A stretch of DNA of 64,000 nt. Source: Blautia sp. MSJ-19 (GTDB taxonomy: Bacteria > Bacillota > Clostridia > Lachnospirales > Lachnospiraceae). The notes below the pieces were generated by a model. The model did no database searches. It worked only from the letters and a program-made list of their open reading frames with translations, and was not told where the DNA came from. Positions 45,115 to 53,772 of this stretch are shown in pieces (within the stretch, counting starts at the first letter, position 1; every line of letters starts with the position of its first letter). The stretch covers positions 1 to 64,000 of the forward strand of contig NZ_JAHLQA010000004.1 of the NCBI RefSeq assembly GCF_018918125.1. The letters run 5' to 3'. The position numbers and the translations under genes were made by a program.

Positions 45115-45966
45115 TTACAGATTTCCCTGCGGCATCCATTCCTTCAGTGCTCTCATACGGATACGCGCATCTCTGCTTCCCAGATCGTACGCCTGTTGAA
45201 TAACATTCAGATCTGTTTCCATACGACTGATATCCATTTTTTTGTCCGGCTGAATCACAAATGCCTCGCCTGTTTTTTCCATTTCTTTCAGTACTTCCAG
45301 GCTGTGATTGTAAACCTTGTGCCTGTTTTGCAGTGTATGCACAAACTCCGGATATTTATGATAGCGAATCTCTGCCATCCTGATATTTTCCGGTTTCTTG
45401 ACAAATCCTGCTTCTCTCGTCAGCACGACCACGATGCGGTCATATCCCATCTTTCGGAACGCTTCAACAGGAATACTGTCCGCACATCCGCCATCTAACA
45501 GTTTCATTCCATCATACTCCACGATTCTGGATACATATGGCATAGATGCCGAAGCTCTCATTGCATCGATCTGACTCAGCATATCTGTAATTTTGATATA
45601 TTCTGCCTTTCCCGTCTCAACATTAGTACAGGTTGCATAAAATGCAGTATCTGATCTGACAAACGCTTCATAATCAAACGGATCCAAACGCTCCGGAATA
45701 TCATGATAGCAAAACTGTTTTCCTACGACTTCACCCGTATGCAGAAAACTCCACCAACTCATAAAATGTTTATCATTTCGATATTTTTTAAAATACCTGA
45801 GACTTCTTCCTTTTTGCCCTGATACAAAAGAACAGCCGTGCAGCGCGCCCGCCGAAACACCGATCACGCCATCAAACTTTATCCCCTGTTCCAAAAACAC
45901 ATCCAGTACTCCGGCTGTGTAGATTCCGCGCATCGCGCCACCTTCCAAAACAAGCCCTGTTTTCAT
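45115..45966 (-). CDS. Patatin-like phospholipase
   Basis: The 283-residue protein has the patatin oxyanion motif LVLEGGAMRGIYTAGVLD, the nucleophile GVSAGAL (Gly-x-Ser-x-Gly) and the catalytic Asp in LLDGGCADSIPVEAF. No signal peptide is visible, so it should act on membrane lipids from the cytoplasm. The ATG at 45966 lies 8 bases after the larC stop, suggesting a larB-larC-patatin transcript. Confidence 0.92.
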   Translation of the reverse strand: MKTGLVLEGGAMRGIYTAGVLDVFLEQGIKFDGVIGVSAGALHGCSFVSGQKGRSLRYFKKYRNDKHFMSWWSFLHTGEVVGKQFCYHDIPERLDPFDYEAFVRSDTAFYATCTNVETGKAEYIKITDMLSQIDAMRASASMPYVSRIVEYDGMKLLDGGCADSIPVEAFRKMGYDRIVVVLTREAGFVKKPENIRMAEIRYHKYPEFVHTLQNRHKVYNHSLEVLKEMEKTGEAFVIQPDKKMDISRMETDLNVIQQAYDLGSRDARIRMRALKEWMPQGNL

Positions 45967-45974
45967 TTTCTGTC

Positions 45975-47279
45975 TCACCTCTCTGTTGTCCAATAACTCC
46001 TGATCCTGTCATACGCTTCCCTGAAACTGATCTGATTTTTTTGTGCAAGTTCGGATGCACTGTCATGTTCGGGATAGCATCTTATCTGTCCATCCGGCAA
46101 AGTACAGAGCTTTGCCACCGCATCTCCAAGCGGTGTTCCGAATTTCACGATCTCCCTTTTGAGGATCGTGCGTTCCATCCTGGTCCTGCGAATCCCGATC
46201 GTTGTTGTCTCGGCAAAGATCAGATTCTCCAGTTTCTTTCTTTCTTCTTCTTTGCAGAGTACTGTTAATGTATAAGCCGGACGATTTTTCTTTGTATAGA
46301 TTGGAGTATAATGTGCCTCCCTGGCTCCATTTGCCATAAGGAGCTTCATAACATATCCCATTGTTTCGCCGGTGCAGTCATCCATGTCTGTTTCCAGTTT
46401 CCAGATCATATCTTTTTCTTCTGCTCCTGATCGAATGAGCATGGCACGCAGGATACCAGGACAGCAATACTGCCGCTTCCCAGCTCCGAGTCCCGATCTG
46501 AGCACCGTAAAATCTTCCGGAAGTCTGTCAGAGGTACGGAATGCTGCCACAACCGCAGCTCCTGTCGGTGTAACCAGCTCTCCCTGTATGTCCGTAATCT
46601 TCAGTTTCAGATCATGCGCTTCTGCGATATGCATCACTGCCGGTACCGGTACCGGGATCTGCCCATGCTGGCAACGAATAAAGCCGGTTCCTTCATATAA
46701 AACCGGTACGATCATTTCTGTAATATCCAGGTTATCCATACAGATTGCAATTGCTGCAATGTCTACAATAGAATCTACTGCTCCAACCTCATGAAAATGT
46801 ACTTCTTCAACCGGAACACCATGTGCTTTGGCTTCTGCCTGTGCCAGTATGTCGAACACATGCAATGCCATTTTTTTTGCTCTCTCTGTCATCTCCGAAT
46901 TCTGGATGATTTCTGTAATTTCTCTGATTCCACGATGAGAATGAGCATGTTCGTGCTGCCGTTCATGCTTATGAGCGTGCTGCTCATGTACATGTTCATA
47001 TTCATGATGATGTACCATGTCATGCATATGCTTCTCTTCATATCCATGCAGATATGTCATATCATGGTCGTGATTGTCATGATCCAGAATCACAGAAAAA
47101 TCACAGGCATCCAGCCCGGATTTTTTGACCCTGGTGATTTCTGTACGAAATCCGGCAATCGGAAGGCTCTCCAGGGTTTTCTGCAGCACTTTCTGATCTG
47201 CCCCCAGATCCAGAAGTGCCGCTGCTGTCATATCCCCGCTGATTCCAGAATAACACTCCAAATATAATGTCTTACCCAT
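45975..47279 (-). CDS. larC: Nickel-pincer cofactor nickel-insertion protein LarC
   Basis: LarC places nickel into the pyridinium-bis(thiocarboxylate) nucleotide made by LarB and LarE, giving the cofactor of lactate racemase-like enzymes. The 434 residues begin LYLECYSGISGDMTAAAL and have HFHEVGAVDSIVDI (metal-binding). A His-rich insert (about 66-116, many His in HDHD, HHHEYEH, HEQHAHKHER) lies between them and is expected to bind Ni. Unlike some lactobacilli, larC is one continuous frame. It follows larB by 13 bases. Confidence 0.95.
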   Translation of the reverse strand: MGKTLYLECYSGISGDMTAAALLDLGADQKVLQKTLESLPIAGFRTEITRVKKSGLDACDFSVILDHDNHDHDMTYLHGYEEKHMHDMVHHHEYEHVHEQHAHKHERQHEHAHSHRGIREITEIIQNSEMTERAKKMALHVFDILAQAEAKAHGVPVEEVHFHEVGAVDSIVDIAAIAICMDNLDITEMIVPVLYEGTGFIRCQHGQIPVPVPAVMHIAEAHDLKLKITDIQGELVTPTGAAVVAAFRTSDRLPEDFTVLRSGLGAGKRQYCCPGILRAMLIRSGAEEKDMIWKLETDMDDCTGETMGYVMKLLMANGAREAHYTPIYTKKNRPAYTLTVLCKEEERKKLENLIFAETTTIGIRRTRMERTILKREIVKFGTPLGDAVAKLCTLPDGQIRCYPEHDSASELAQKNQISFREAYDRIRSYWTTER

Positions 47280-47292
47280 ATAACCACCTGTC

Positions 47293-48069
47293 TCAATCTA
47301 TTTCCGATGTTTCTTTTGTATTGTAATCTCTGCATGCCAGACGGTTGATCTGCGTTGCCATATAACCTGCCCCATATCCATTGTCAATATTTACTACCGC
47401 AATGCCATTTGCACAGGAATTAATCATCGTCAACAATGCCGACAATCCATTCATGCTTGCTCCATACCCAACAGAAGTCGGTACTGCAATGACTGGCTTG
47501 TCCACAAGACCGCCCAGCACACTTGCCAGTGCGCCTTCCATGCCTGCTACTGCAACCACACAATTCGCATCCTGAATAACTTCCAGTCTGGAAAACAGTC
47601 TGTGAATGCCACTCACCCCAACATCAAACACTCTGTCTACATGGGAGCCAAAATATTCAGCTGTCTGTGCTGCTTCCTCGGCCACCGCAATGTCTGCCGT
47701 ACCGGCCGTACAGATTGCAATCTTTCCAATATGTTCTTTTTCTTTCTTTTCAATCTTGATAATATGTGACAATTCGTCATATTCCACATCCGGAAGAATA
47801 TCTTTTACAAGTTCATACTGATGTCTGGATGCTCTCGTTCCAAAGACTTCTCCATTATCTTCATAAAGCTTCTTAAAAATATGCACAAAATGCTGATCTG
47901 CCTTGCCACTGCAGAAAATCACTTCCGGAAATCCTGAACGAATCTCTCTGTGTGAATCCAGCTTTGCGTATTCCATCTCCTCAAACGGTTCTTTGCGGAA
48001 ATAATGTTCCGCTTGCTCCATTGAGAGTTCTCCGTTTTTAAATCTTGTCAGTATTTCTCTGGTTTCCAA
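47293..48069 (-). CDS. larB: Nickel-pincer cofactor biosynthesis protein LarB
   Basis: LarB carboxylates and hydrolyses nicotinic acid adenine dinucleotide as the first step of the nickel-pincer cofactor. The 258 residues have an N-terminal helical part and a C-terminal PurE-like domain with AVAGMEGALASVLGGLV and the PTSVGYGAS motif. The start is probably TTG at 48069, because AGGAGGTGCCAGA sits directly before it. larE and larA are not in the window. Confidence 0.94.
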   Translation of the reverse strand: METREILTRFKNGELSMEQAEHYFRKEPFEEMEYAKLDSHREIRSGFPEVIFCSGKADQHFVHIFKKLYEDNGEVFGTRASRHQYELVKDILPDVEYDELSHIIKIEKKEKEHIGKIAICTAGTADIAVAEEAAQTAEYFGSHVDRVFDVGVSGIHRLFSRLEVIQDANCVVAVAGMEGALASVLGGLVDKPVIAVPTSVGYGASMNGLSALLTMINSCANGIAVVNIDNGYGAGYMATQINRLACRDYNTKETSEID

Positions 48070-48123
48070 TCTGGCACCTCCTAAAAGTAAGGGAGCATGC
48101 TGTTCACATCCTCCCACTTGTTT

Positions 48124-48747
48124 CTACATATGATACAAAATCATTCCGCCCTTTTTGTCATATCCGGTATCCCACATTTCTTTCAGCGAAAACCATTTGT
48201 GTTCGCCGTAAGAAATTGCTTTTACCAGAAAATCATCCTCTTTCTCTTCATAACCTGCAAGTATGAACCAATGCCAGATATAATCTTCCAGAGATCCTTT
48301 CTCATTCTTATGTTTCAGCATCAGATAAGGGATCAGACAGGCACTGTCAATCTGTCTGTGCACAGCGTCAACGGCTTCTTCATATGTATGTGTCCCATGA
48401 AAAGCTTCCATCTTCAGTTTATCATCATGCACATCTGCCAGGTATTCGCCAAATCCCTCCATAAACAATTCCAGTGTATCGATTCCATTTGGTCTCGGAC
48501 AGAGATAGTGTTTCATCACATATGCAAAATCATGATATTCTTTCCAGCTGATTTCCTTCGTCGAATGCGGGTAGAGTTTTTTCATCTCATTCGTTCTGGC
48601 AAAATAAATACAGCTTTCGCAAGCTGCTATCGCCCCACATCCTCCATCCCGCATAGTTACATCCGGAAACAGGTCCTGATTCCCTCCATAGGATTCCTCT
48701 ACAAAAAAGTATTCCAGTTCGTTCTTATGTAATACAGTCTGCCCCAC
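48124..48747 (-). CDS. Putative papain-like (C39-type) peptidase
   Basis: The 207-residue protein contains RDGGCGAIAACESCIYFA, a Cys followed by small residues as in the C39 and papain nucleophile region, and later WHWFILAGYEE with a His and SYGEHKWFSLKEMWDT, as in C39-like domains. No signal peptide or membrane helix is visible. The start is GTG with GGGGGA upstream. It lies 54 bases before larB. Functional link to the Lar genes is unproven. Confidence 0.65.
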   Translation of the reverse strand: MGQTVLHKNELEYFFVEESYGGNQDLFPDVTMRDGGCGAIAACESCIYFARTNEMKKLYPHSTKEISWKEYHDFAYVMKHYLCPRPNGIDTLELFMEGFGEYLADVHDDKLKMEAFHGTHTYEEAVDAVHRQIDSACLIPYLMLKHKNEKGSLEDYIWHWFILAGYEEKEDDFLVKAISYGEHKWFSLKEMWDTGYDKKGGMILYHM

Positions 48748-48948
48748 TGTACATTCCCCCAGTCGTCTTTATCTAGCGTATCCCTCTTGCAACAGTCCCA
48801 TACATCACCGCTGCAAACTATCTCTAACTATAGCATATTTCTTTCTGAAATAAAATAAATTTTTCCAAATGTTCCAGTAAATCCCGTTATTCTTTTTGCA
48901 AATTTTTCTTTCGGTTTCCGAAAAATCCTTTCTATATTATAGGTTTCC

Positions 48949-48978
48949 TTGACACCCCACTTCTGTACATGCTATAAT
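48949..48978 (+). promoter_or_regulatory. Promoter of the dicarboxylate/amino-acid symporter
   Basis: Perfect -35 TTGACA (48949..48954), 18 bases, perfect -10 TATAAT (48973..48978). The rest of the 299-base gap (48748..49046) is A/T-rich and holds a possible -10 TATAGT for the minus-strand peptidase gene. Confidence 0.85.
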
Positions 48979-49046
48979 TTTCGTCATATTCTGTATGTTT
49001 AAGAGGATTTTTCGCCAAACATACCATTTTTTGAGGAGGAAATGAA

Positions 49047-50276
49047 ATGAAAAAGTTTTATGCCTGGTATCAGAAGCATATCACCGGCGCGATTTTCATC
49101 GGCCTGCTTCTCGGTATCCTGACCGGACTGTTTCTTGCAGACCGTTTTGCACCGGTCCTGACAGTCACCAGTCTTCTTGGCGGCATCTACATGAATGCCC
49201 TGAACATGATGATCTTTCCACTTGTATTCTGCTCCGTTGTTATGGGAATCTGCAGCATCGGAAGCATTAAGACGACCGGTAAGATCACCGGTGCTTCCAT
49301 GGTATTTTTCCTGTGCACAACTGCACTTGCCAGTCTTGCCGGCCTGATCATCCCGCGTCTTATCCACCTGGGCAGAGGAGTTTCCTTTGAGATGGCGACT
49401 TCTGATATTGCAGCAACTGATATGAGCAATATCCTGGACACCATTAAAAACCTGATTCCATCCAACCCGGTATCTGCTTTTGCGCAGGGTAATATGCTCC
49501 AGGTTCTTGTATTTGCTGTCATCATCGGATTTACTCTGATTGCAGTTGGCGAAAAAGGCAAGCCGCTTCTGAATGTAATCGATTCACTCAATGAAGTATG
49601 TCTGAAGATTATCAGCACGATCATGTATTTCACACCAATCGGTGTTTTCTGTACCATCGTCCCGGTTGTAGAGGCAAACGGTACCGAAACCATCATTTCA
49701 CTGGCTACACAGCTGATCATCCTGTACCTGGCATTCTTTATCTTTGCATTTGTGGTATATGGACTCGCTGTTAAAGTGATCGGTAAAGAAAGCCCGATCA
49801 AATTCTTCAAAACAATCATGCCTGCTGCACTGAACGCATTCGGAACATGTTCCAGTTCTGCTACTATCCCGATCAGTAAACAGTGCATGGAAGAAGGAAT
49901 GGGTGTTTCCAACAAGATCACCAGCATTGCCATTCCTCTTGGTGCAACGGTAAACATGGATGCTGTATCCATCCTGATGTCCTTCATGATCATGTTCTTT
50001 GCCAATGCCTGTGGCATCAATGTCAGCGTTTCCATGATGGTCATTGTACTTCTGGCAAACGTACTCCTTTCCGTTGGAACTCCAGGTGTTCCAGGCGGTG
50101 CGATCGCATCTTTCGCTGCCCTTGCAACTATGGCCGGACTTCCTGCCGGAGTTATGGGTGTCTATATCAGCATCAACACTCTGTGTGATATGGGGGCAAC
50201 CTGTGTCAATGTTATCGGAGACCTTGCATGCTGTGTTGCTTTAAAAGGTCGTCTGAAAATTGACGAAACAAAGTAA
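49047..50276 (+). CDS. Dicarboxylate/amino acid:cation symporter (DAACS family)
   Basis: The 409-residue protein resembles GltP/GltT/SstT: helices throughout, the re-entrant Ser-rich motif FGTCSSSATIP (about 270-280), and the transport motif GATVNMDAVS (about 296-305). It carries glutamate, aspartate, serine or C4-dicarboxylates with Na+ or H+. GAGGAGG precedes the ATG. It is the only gene of its unit. Confidence 0.94.
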   Translation: MKKFYAWYQKHITGAIFIGLLLGILTGLFLADRFAPVLTVTSLLGGIYMNALNMMIFPLVFCSVVMGICSIGSIKTTGKITGASMVFFLCTTALASLAGLIIPRLIHLGRGVSFEMATSDIAATDMSNILDTIKNLIPSNPVSAFAQGNMLQVLVFAVIIGFTLIAVGEKGKPLLNVIDSLNEVCLKIISTIMYFTPIGVFCTIVPVVEANGTETIISLATQLIILYLAFFIFAFVVYGLAVKVIGKESPIKFFKTIMPAALNAFGTCSSSATIPISKQCMEEGMGVSNKITSIAIPLGATVNMDAVSILMSFMIMFFANACGINVSVSMMVIVLLANVLLSVGTPGVPGGAIASFAALATMAGLPAGVMGVYISINTLCDMGATCVNVIGDLACCVALKGRLKIDETK

Positions 50277-50282
50277 TCCTAC

Positions 50283-50340
50283 ATAAAATGCAAACCGGAA
50301 GGCGGTCCTGTTGTGGACTTCCCTCCGGTTCTTTTTATGT
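50283..50340 (+). terminator. Bidirectional terminator between symporter and epimerase genes
   Basis: AACCGGA and TCCGGTT form the outer stem, with an inner AGG/CCC region, followed by CTTTTTATGT. On minus the mirror-image A/T flanks can end the epimerase transcript. Confidence 0.82.
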
Positions 50341-50359
50341 AAATATTTTTATGTAGAAG

Positions 50360-51235
50360 TTACTTCATCGAAATCACATAAGATTTTTCAAATATTTCTT
50401 CTGGTTTCAATGTATTGATATTCGGTTTCTGAGACAATTCTTTGTCATATCCGGTATTGTCACAACGTCCCATCCATGGTTCCAGGCAGACAAACGGTGC
50501 CCCGATCGCTGACCAGATTCCAAAGTTCGGGAATCCATCACAGGAAATTTCCACATATGGTGTACCGTCCGGCAGTGTAATACCTGCTTTTGTAATCTGT
50601 CCATCATCAAAGATCAATGCTCCCTCATCAAACATATGCGCATCAATCAGACAAGTACCATCCTCCAGTTCCAGAGTATGCGTCTGATCTGGAACAGCAG
50701 TTCCGAACTCCGGATTTAGCAGACAGTAAGTAAGTTCTTTCTGACCGCTGAACGTAAGGTGATACTGGCTCTGTACAGTATCCGGGAGAGCCGGAACATT
50801 AAATGCCGGGTGGGCTCCGATTGTAAAGTACATAGTCTCCTGATCTTTATTTACTACTTTCCATGATACTGTCAGATCTCGTCCATTCAGTGTATGTGTG
50901 ATATATAACCGGAACTCATATGGCCATGCCTTTTTGGTCTCATCCGTTGCTTCCAGTAAATGCGTAACAGAAGTTTCACTCTCTTCCGTACAGGTAAACT
51001 CCATGTCACGTGCAAACCCATGCTGACCGGATGTATAGGTCTTTCCATCTATCAGGCAATGATCCTGATACAGCCTTCCTACATTCGGGAACAGTACCGG
51101 TGCATGGCGTTTCCAGTATGCAGGATCTGCATTCCAAAGCACTTCCCTTTCATTTTTCTTGTCAAAGATTCCAGATAATTCTGCACCGTAATCGCTGATT
51201 GTTACACGGAGCTGCTCATTTTCAAGTATACGCAT
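50360..51235 (-). CDS. Aldose 1-epimerase family protein
   Basis: The 291-residue protein belongs to the galactose-mutarotase/LacX group: DYGAELSGIFD near the N-terminus, APVLFPNVGRLYQD, HGFARDMEF with the family His, and FTIGAHPAFNVP. It interconverts anomers of a sugar or sugar phosphate. Two ATGs are in tandem; the second (51235) is 7 bases from GGAGG. The ribosome site itself is part of a perfect 16-bp inverted repeat (51243..51293). Confidence 0.92.
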   Translation of the reverse strand: MRILENEQLRVTISDYGAELSGIFDKKNEREVLWNADPAYWKRHAPVLFPNVGRLYQDHCLIDGKTYTSGQHGFARDMEFTCTEESETSVTHLLEATDETKKAWPYEFRLYITHTLNGRDLTVSWKVVNKDQETMYFTIGAHPAFNVPALPDTVQSQYHLTFSGQKELTYCLLNPEFGTAVPDQTHTLELEDGTCLIDAHMFDEGALIFDDGQITKAGITLPDGTPYVEISCDGFPNFGIWSAIGAPFVCLEPWMGRCDNTGYDKELSQKPNINTLKPEEIFEKSYVISMK

Positions 51236-51242
51236 CATAAAA

Positions 51243-51293
51243 CCTCCATATGAATTTTTCTGTTTCTATTGTATCACAAAATTCATATGGAGG
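51243..51293 (-). promoter_or_regulatory. Inverted repeat covering the epimerase ribosome site
   Basis: CCTCCATATGAATTTT (right arm in window coordinates 51278..51293) pairs perfectly with AAAATTCATATGGAGG (51243..51258) across a 19-base loop. On minus the second arm contains the GGAGG of the epimerase gene. The loop holds TACAAT, a possible -10. Only four T residues follow, so it is a poor terminator. Confidence 0.75.
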
Positions 51294-51333
51294 CGGATCA
51301 AATCACCAGATATTTTTTATTTCTTCGTTTCTT

Positions 51334-53772
51334 TTATTTTTTTATATCATCGGTACGGATTGCGAACTGCACCAGTCCGATGTCTTTATTGTCTGCAGAA
51401 ACAAAAGATATCGGTGTATAATCGCTTCCGGAAATCTCATCCAGCATTTTGTCAATCTCATCTTCTATCTGCTGGTCAATGTCGGATGTTTTGTCTTTGA
51501 ATTCCGCAGTTCCATCTTTCAGTTCCTGTGCCCCGTCATCCAGGTCTTTCAGACCATCCACAAGCTGAACACTTCCGTCGTTCAGAGAATCTGCCCCACT
51601 CTTTAATGACTGCATACCGCTGAGTGCACTGGTAATTCCACCGGATACCTGGCTGACACCTGACACAAGGCTGGATGCCCCACTTCGAAGTAATGAGGCT
51701 GATGTAGCCAGCTGATTTCCACCTGAGATCAATTTGTCATCATTCTTCTGCAGTTTTGTGAATCCATCGTTCAGCTGTTTAATTCCTTTTGCCGCTGTTG
51801 GAAGGTCTTTTGTCGCACTCTGGAGCTGTGTCAGACCAGCGCCAACCTGAGAAATGCCACTCTGCAGAGCATTTGCACCCTGGCATGCACTGTCAATTGC
51901 AGACTGCAGCTGTCCGATCATATTCTGCATATCATCTGAAACATTGATCCGTCCTGCCATTGCTCCGAACTGATCTGCTGCTGACTGGAATCCGGATGCT
52001 GCTTCTGATAAAGAGGAAGCAGATGCTGCCAGCTGTGCTGCCTGTGCCTGAATGTTTGCATCTTCGCCCGGCATGGAAACAGATACAGCAGAAGTATCCG
52101 GTGCAGATACACCCTCAATGCCTCCGGTACCTTCTACACTTACTCTGGATGCTTTCAATCCACCAATAATTCCAGATGCCTGGTCTCCGTCAATTGCCCC
52201 GGATGCAACTGCAGAATTAACAGCTGCAATTGCCGCATCGATCTGGCTGTTTGCAGAAGCCGCGCTTGCGCTGAGCTGTTCATTTGCTGTACTAATCTGT
52301 CCGTTTGCCCTCTCTACCTGTTCATTTATCTGTGCTGCCATGCTTGCACCGCTTGACGCGAGCTGTTCATTTGCAGCTGCCGCCTGACTGTTCAGGCTCT
52401 CAAGTACTGCACTGTGACTTGCACTGATGGACTGTGCCATTCCCGCATCTGCCTGCAAAAGCTGAGCCATCTGAGAAAACTGTGCAGAAAGTGTATTTAA
52501 GGAATCTTTTGCCTGCACGAGTCCCTGTACCAGTGCCTCAAGCTGCTGTGCACTTGAAGATGCCGCCAGCTCATCCACCTGTGTTTTCAGCTGTGCCAAT
52601 CCAGTGCTCAGCTGTGCAGAACCGGTGGTCAGATCCTGGCCGCTTCCATCCCCATTTACTGCTGCTGACAGTTTTGTTACTGCCGTAGTAACCTCTCCAA
52701 GACTTTCCAGTGCTTTCAGCTGTTTTGCACCATCTGCCAGCTGTCCGGTTCCTTTGATATACTGTTTCATTCCGGAGATCAGGCTTGCTGTTCCAGATGT
52801 ATACTGTTGAATTCCGCTCTGCAGGCTGACTGCTCCAGATAACAGCGACTGGCTGCCGGAATTCAGTGTATTTCCGCCATCCAGCAAAGTTGCTGTTCCG
52901 GAAGCAAGGGTATCTGTACCATCACTGAGTTCCTGACTTCCTTCCAGTGCATCTGCCATTCCGTCTTTGAGTTCTTTCGCACCATCATCAAGATCTTTTG
53001 TCGCATCGGTGATCTCTTTTGTCTTATCTTTCAGAGAAGAAGTATCAATAGAATCTTTATCAATATCAAATCCCATCGGAACGCCTTTGAAGGTGATTCC
53101 ATCCATCTCGAAGTCTTCTACATCTGCTTCAATCTTAATATCTTTTTCCTGATCTGCCATGATATTGTAGAGAAGCTGGCGGTCTTTTCCTACATTTCCT
53201 GCTGTTGCCCCATCAGCTTCGATATTGGAGCAGAGCTCTGTATTGAGGACGACTGTTGCCTGGAGAAGATAATTTTCGAAGAAAGTGCTGTTGCAGTTTT
53301 TATTCTCGCTTGTTTTGATCTCGATCTCCAGATGTCCGCTCTTTCCTGCCAGCTCGGAAGCCGCGATCGGTGCTCCGTCCAGTTTGTAGCTGATCGAAAT
53401 GTTCCACGGAATATCTTTCGTTTTCAGGTTTCCCTGATAATAGAATTTTCCTTTTGTGACATCTACTGAAACCTGATCACCATTCTGTGTGATCTCTGAC
53501 TCTGTCGTCAGATTTTTTACGGAACTATAATTTCCGTAATCTGTCACTTCACTGTCAGATGTGGAAGTAAATTCATTTACCACATATATGTCTGAGACAG
53601 TTCCATCTTCCATCAGAGTGACATATACATTTTCATCTTTTAATAAATCTGTATCAGCAGCCAGTACCGGAAGTACGCTTCCCGCACCAAGTACTGCACT
53701 CAGCGCAATTGCCGTTGTTTTTAAAATAATGTTTTTGCGTTTTCCTGAATTACTTTTTCGATTTCGGTTCAT
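51334..53772 (-). CDS. Secreted coiled-repeat partner of the MMPL exporter (YhgE/Pip-like)
   Basis: The 812-residue protein has a signal peptide (cleavage after VLA near 38) and a beta-rich N-terminal domain (about 45-240). It then has long arrays of L-x-x-G-x-x-x-L repeats (SGTASLISGMKQY, NDGFTKLQKNDD, LKSGADSLNDG) split by an Ala/Ser/Gln-rich coiled coil (about 440-620). The repeats resemble the extracytoplasmic part of YhgE/Pip proteins, but no membrane helices flank them. It overlaps the MMPL gene by 23 bases, so the two work together in export or envelope assembly. Confidence 0.8.
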   Translation of the reverse strand: MNRNRKSNSGKRKNIILKTTAIALSAVLGAGSVLPVLAADTDLLKDENVYVTLMEDGTVSDIYVVNEFTSTSDSEVTDYGNYSSVKNLTTESEITQNGDQVSVDVTKGKFYYQGNLKTKDIPWNISISYKLDGAPIAASELAGKSGHLEIEIKTSENKNCNSTFFENYLLQATVVLNTELCSNIEADGATAGNVGKDRQLLYNIMADQEKDIKIEADVEDFEMDGITFKGVPMGFDIDKDSIDTSSLKDKTKEITDATKDLDDGAKELKDGMADALEGSQELSDGTDTLASGTATLLDGGNTLNSGSQSLLSGAVSLQSGIQQYTSGTASLISGMKQYIKGTGQLADGAKQLKALESLGEVTTAVTKLSAAVNGDGSGQDLTTGSAQLSTGLAQLKTQVDELAASSSAQQLEALVQGLVQAKDSLNTLSAQFSQMAQLLQADAGMAQSISASHSAVLESLNSQAAAANEQLASSGASMAAQINEQVERANGQISTANEQLSASAASANSQIDAAIAAVNSAVASGAIDGDQASGIIGGLKASRVSVEGTGGIEGVSAPDTSAVSVSMPGEDANIQAQAAQLAASASSLSEAASGFQSAADQFGAMAGRINVSDDMQNMIGQLQSAIDSACQGANALQSGISQVGAGLTQLQSATKDLPTAAKGIKQLNDGFTKLQKNDDKLISGGNQLATSASLLRSGASSLVSGVSQVSGGITSALSGMQSLKSGADSLNDGSVQLVDGLKDLDDGAQELKDGTAEFKDKTSDIDQQIEDEIDKMLDEISGSDYTPISFVSADNKDIGLVQFAIRTDDIKK

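Noticed and set aside
49187-50044. Minus-strand frame of 285 codons
   Set aside because: It is antisense to the DAACS symporter; composition mirrors the membrane-helix codons of the real gene, and no ribosome site is present.
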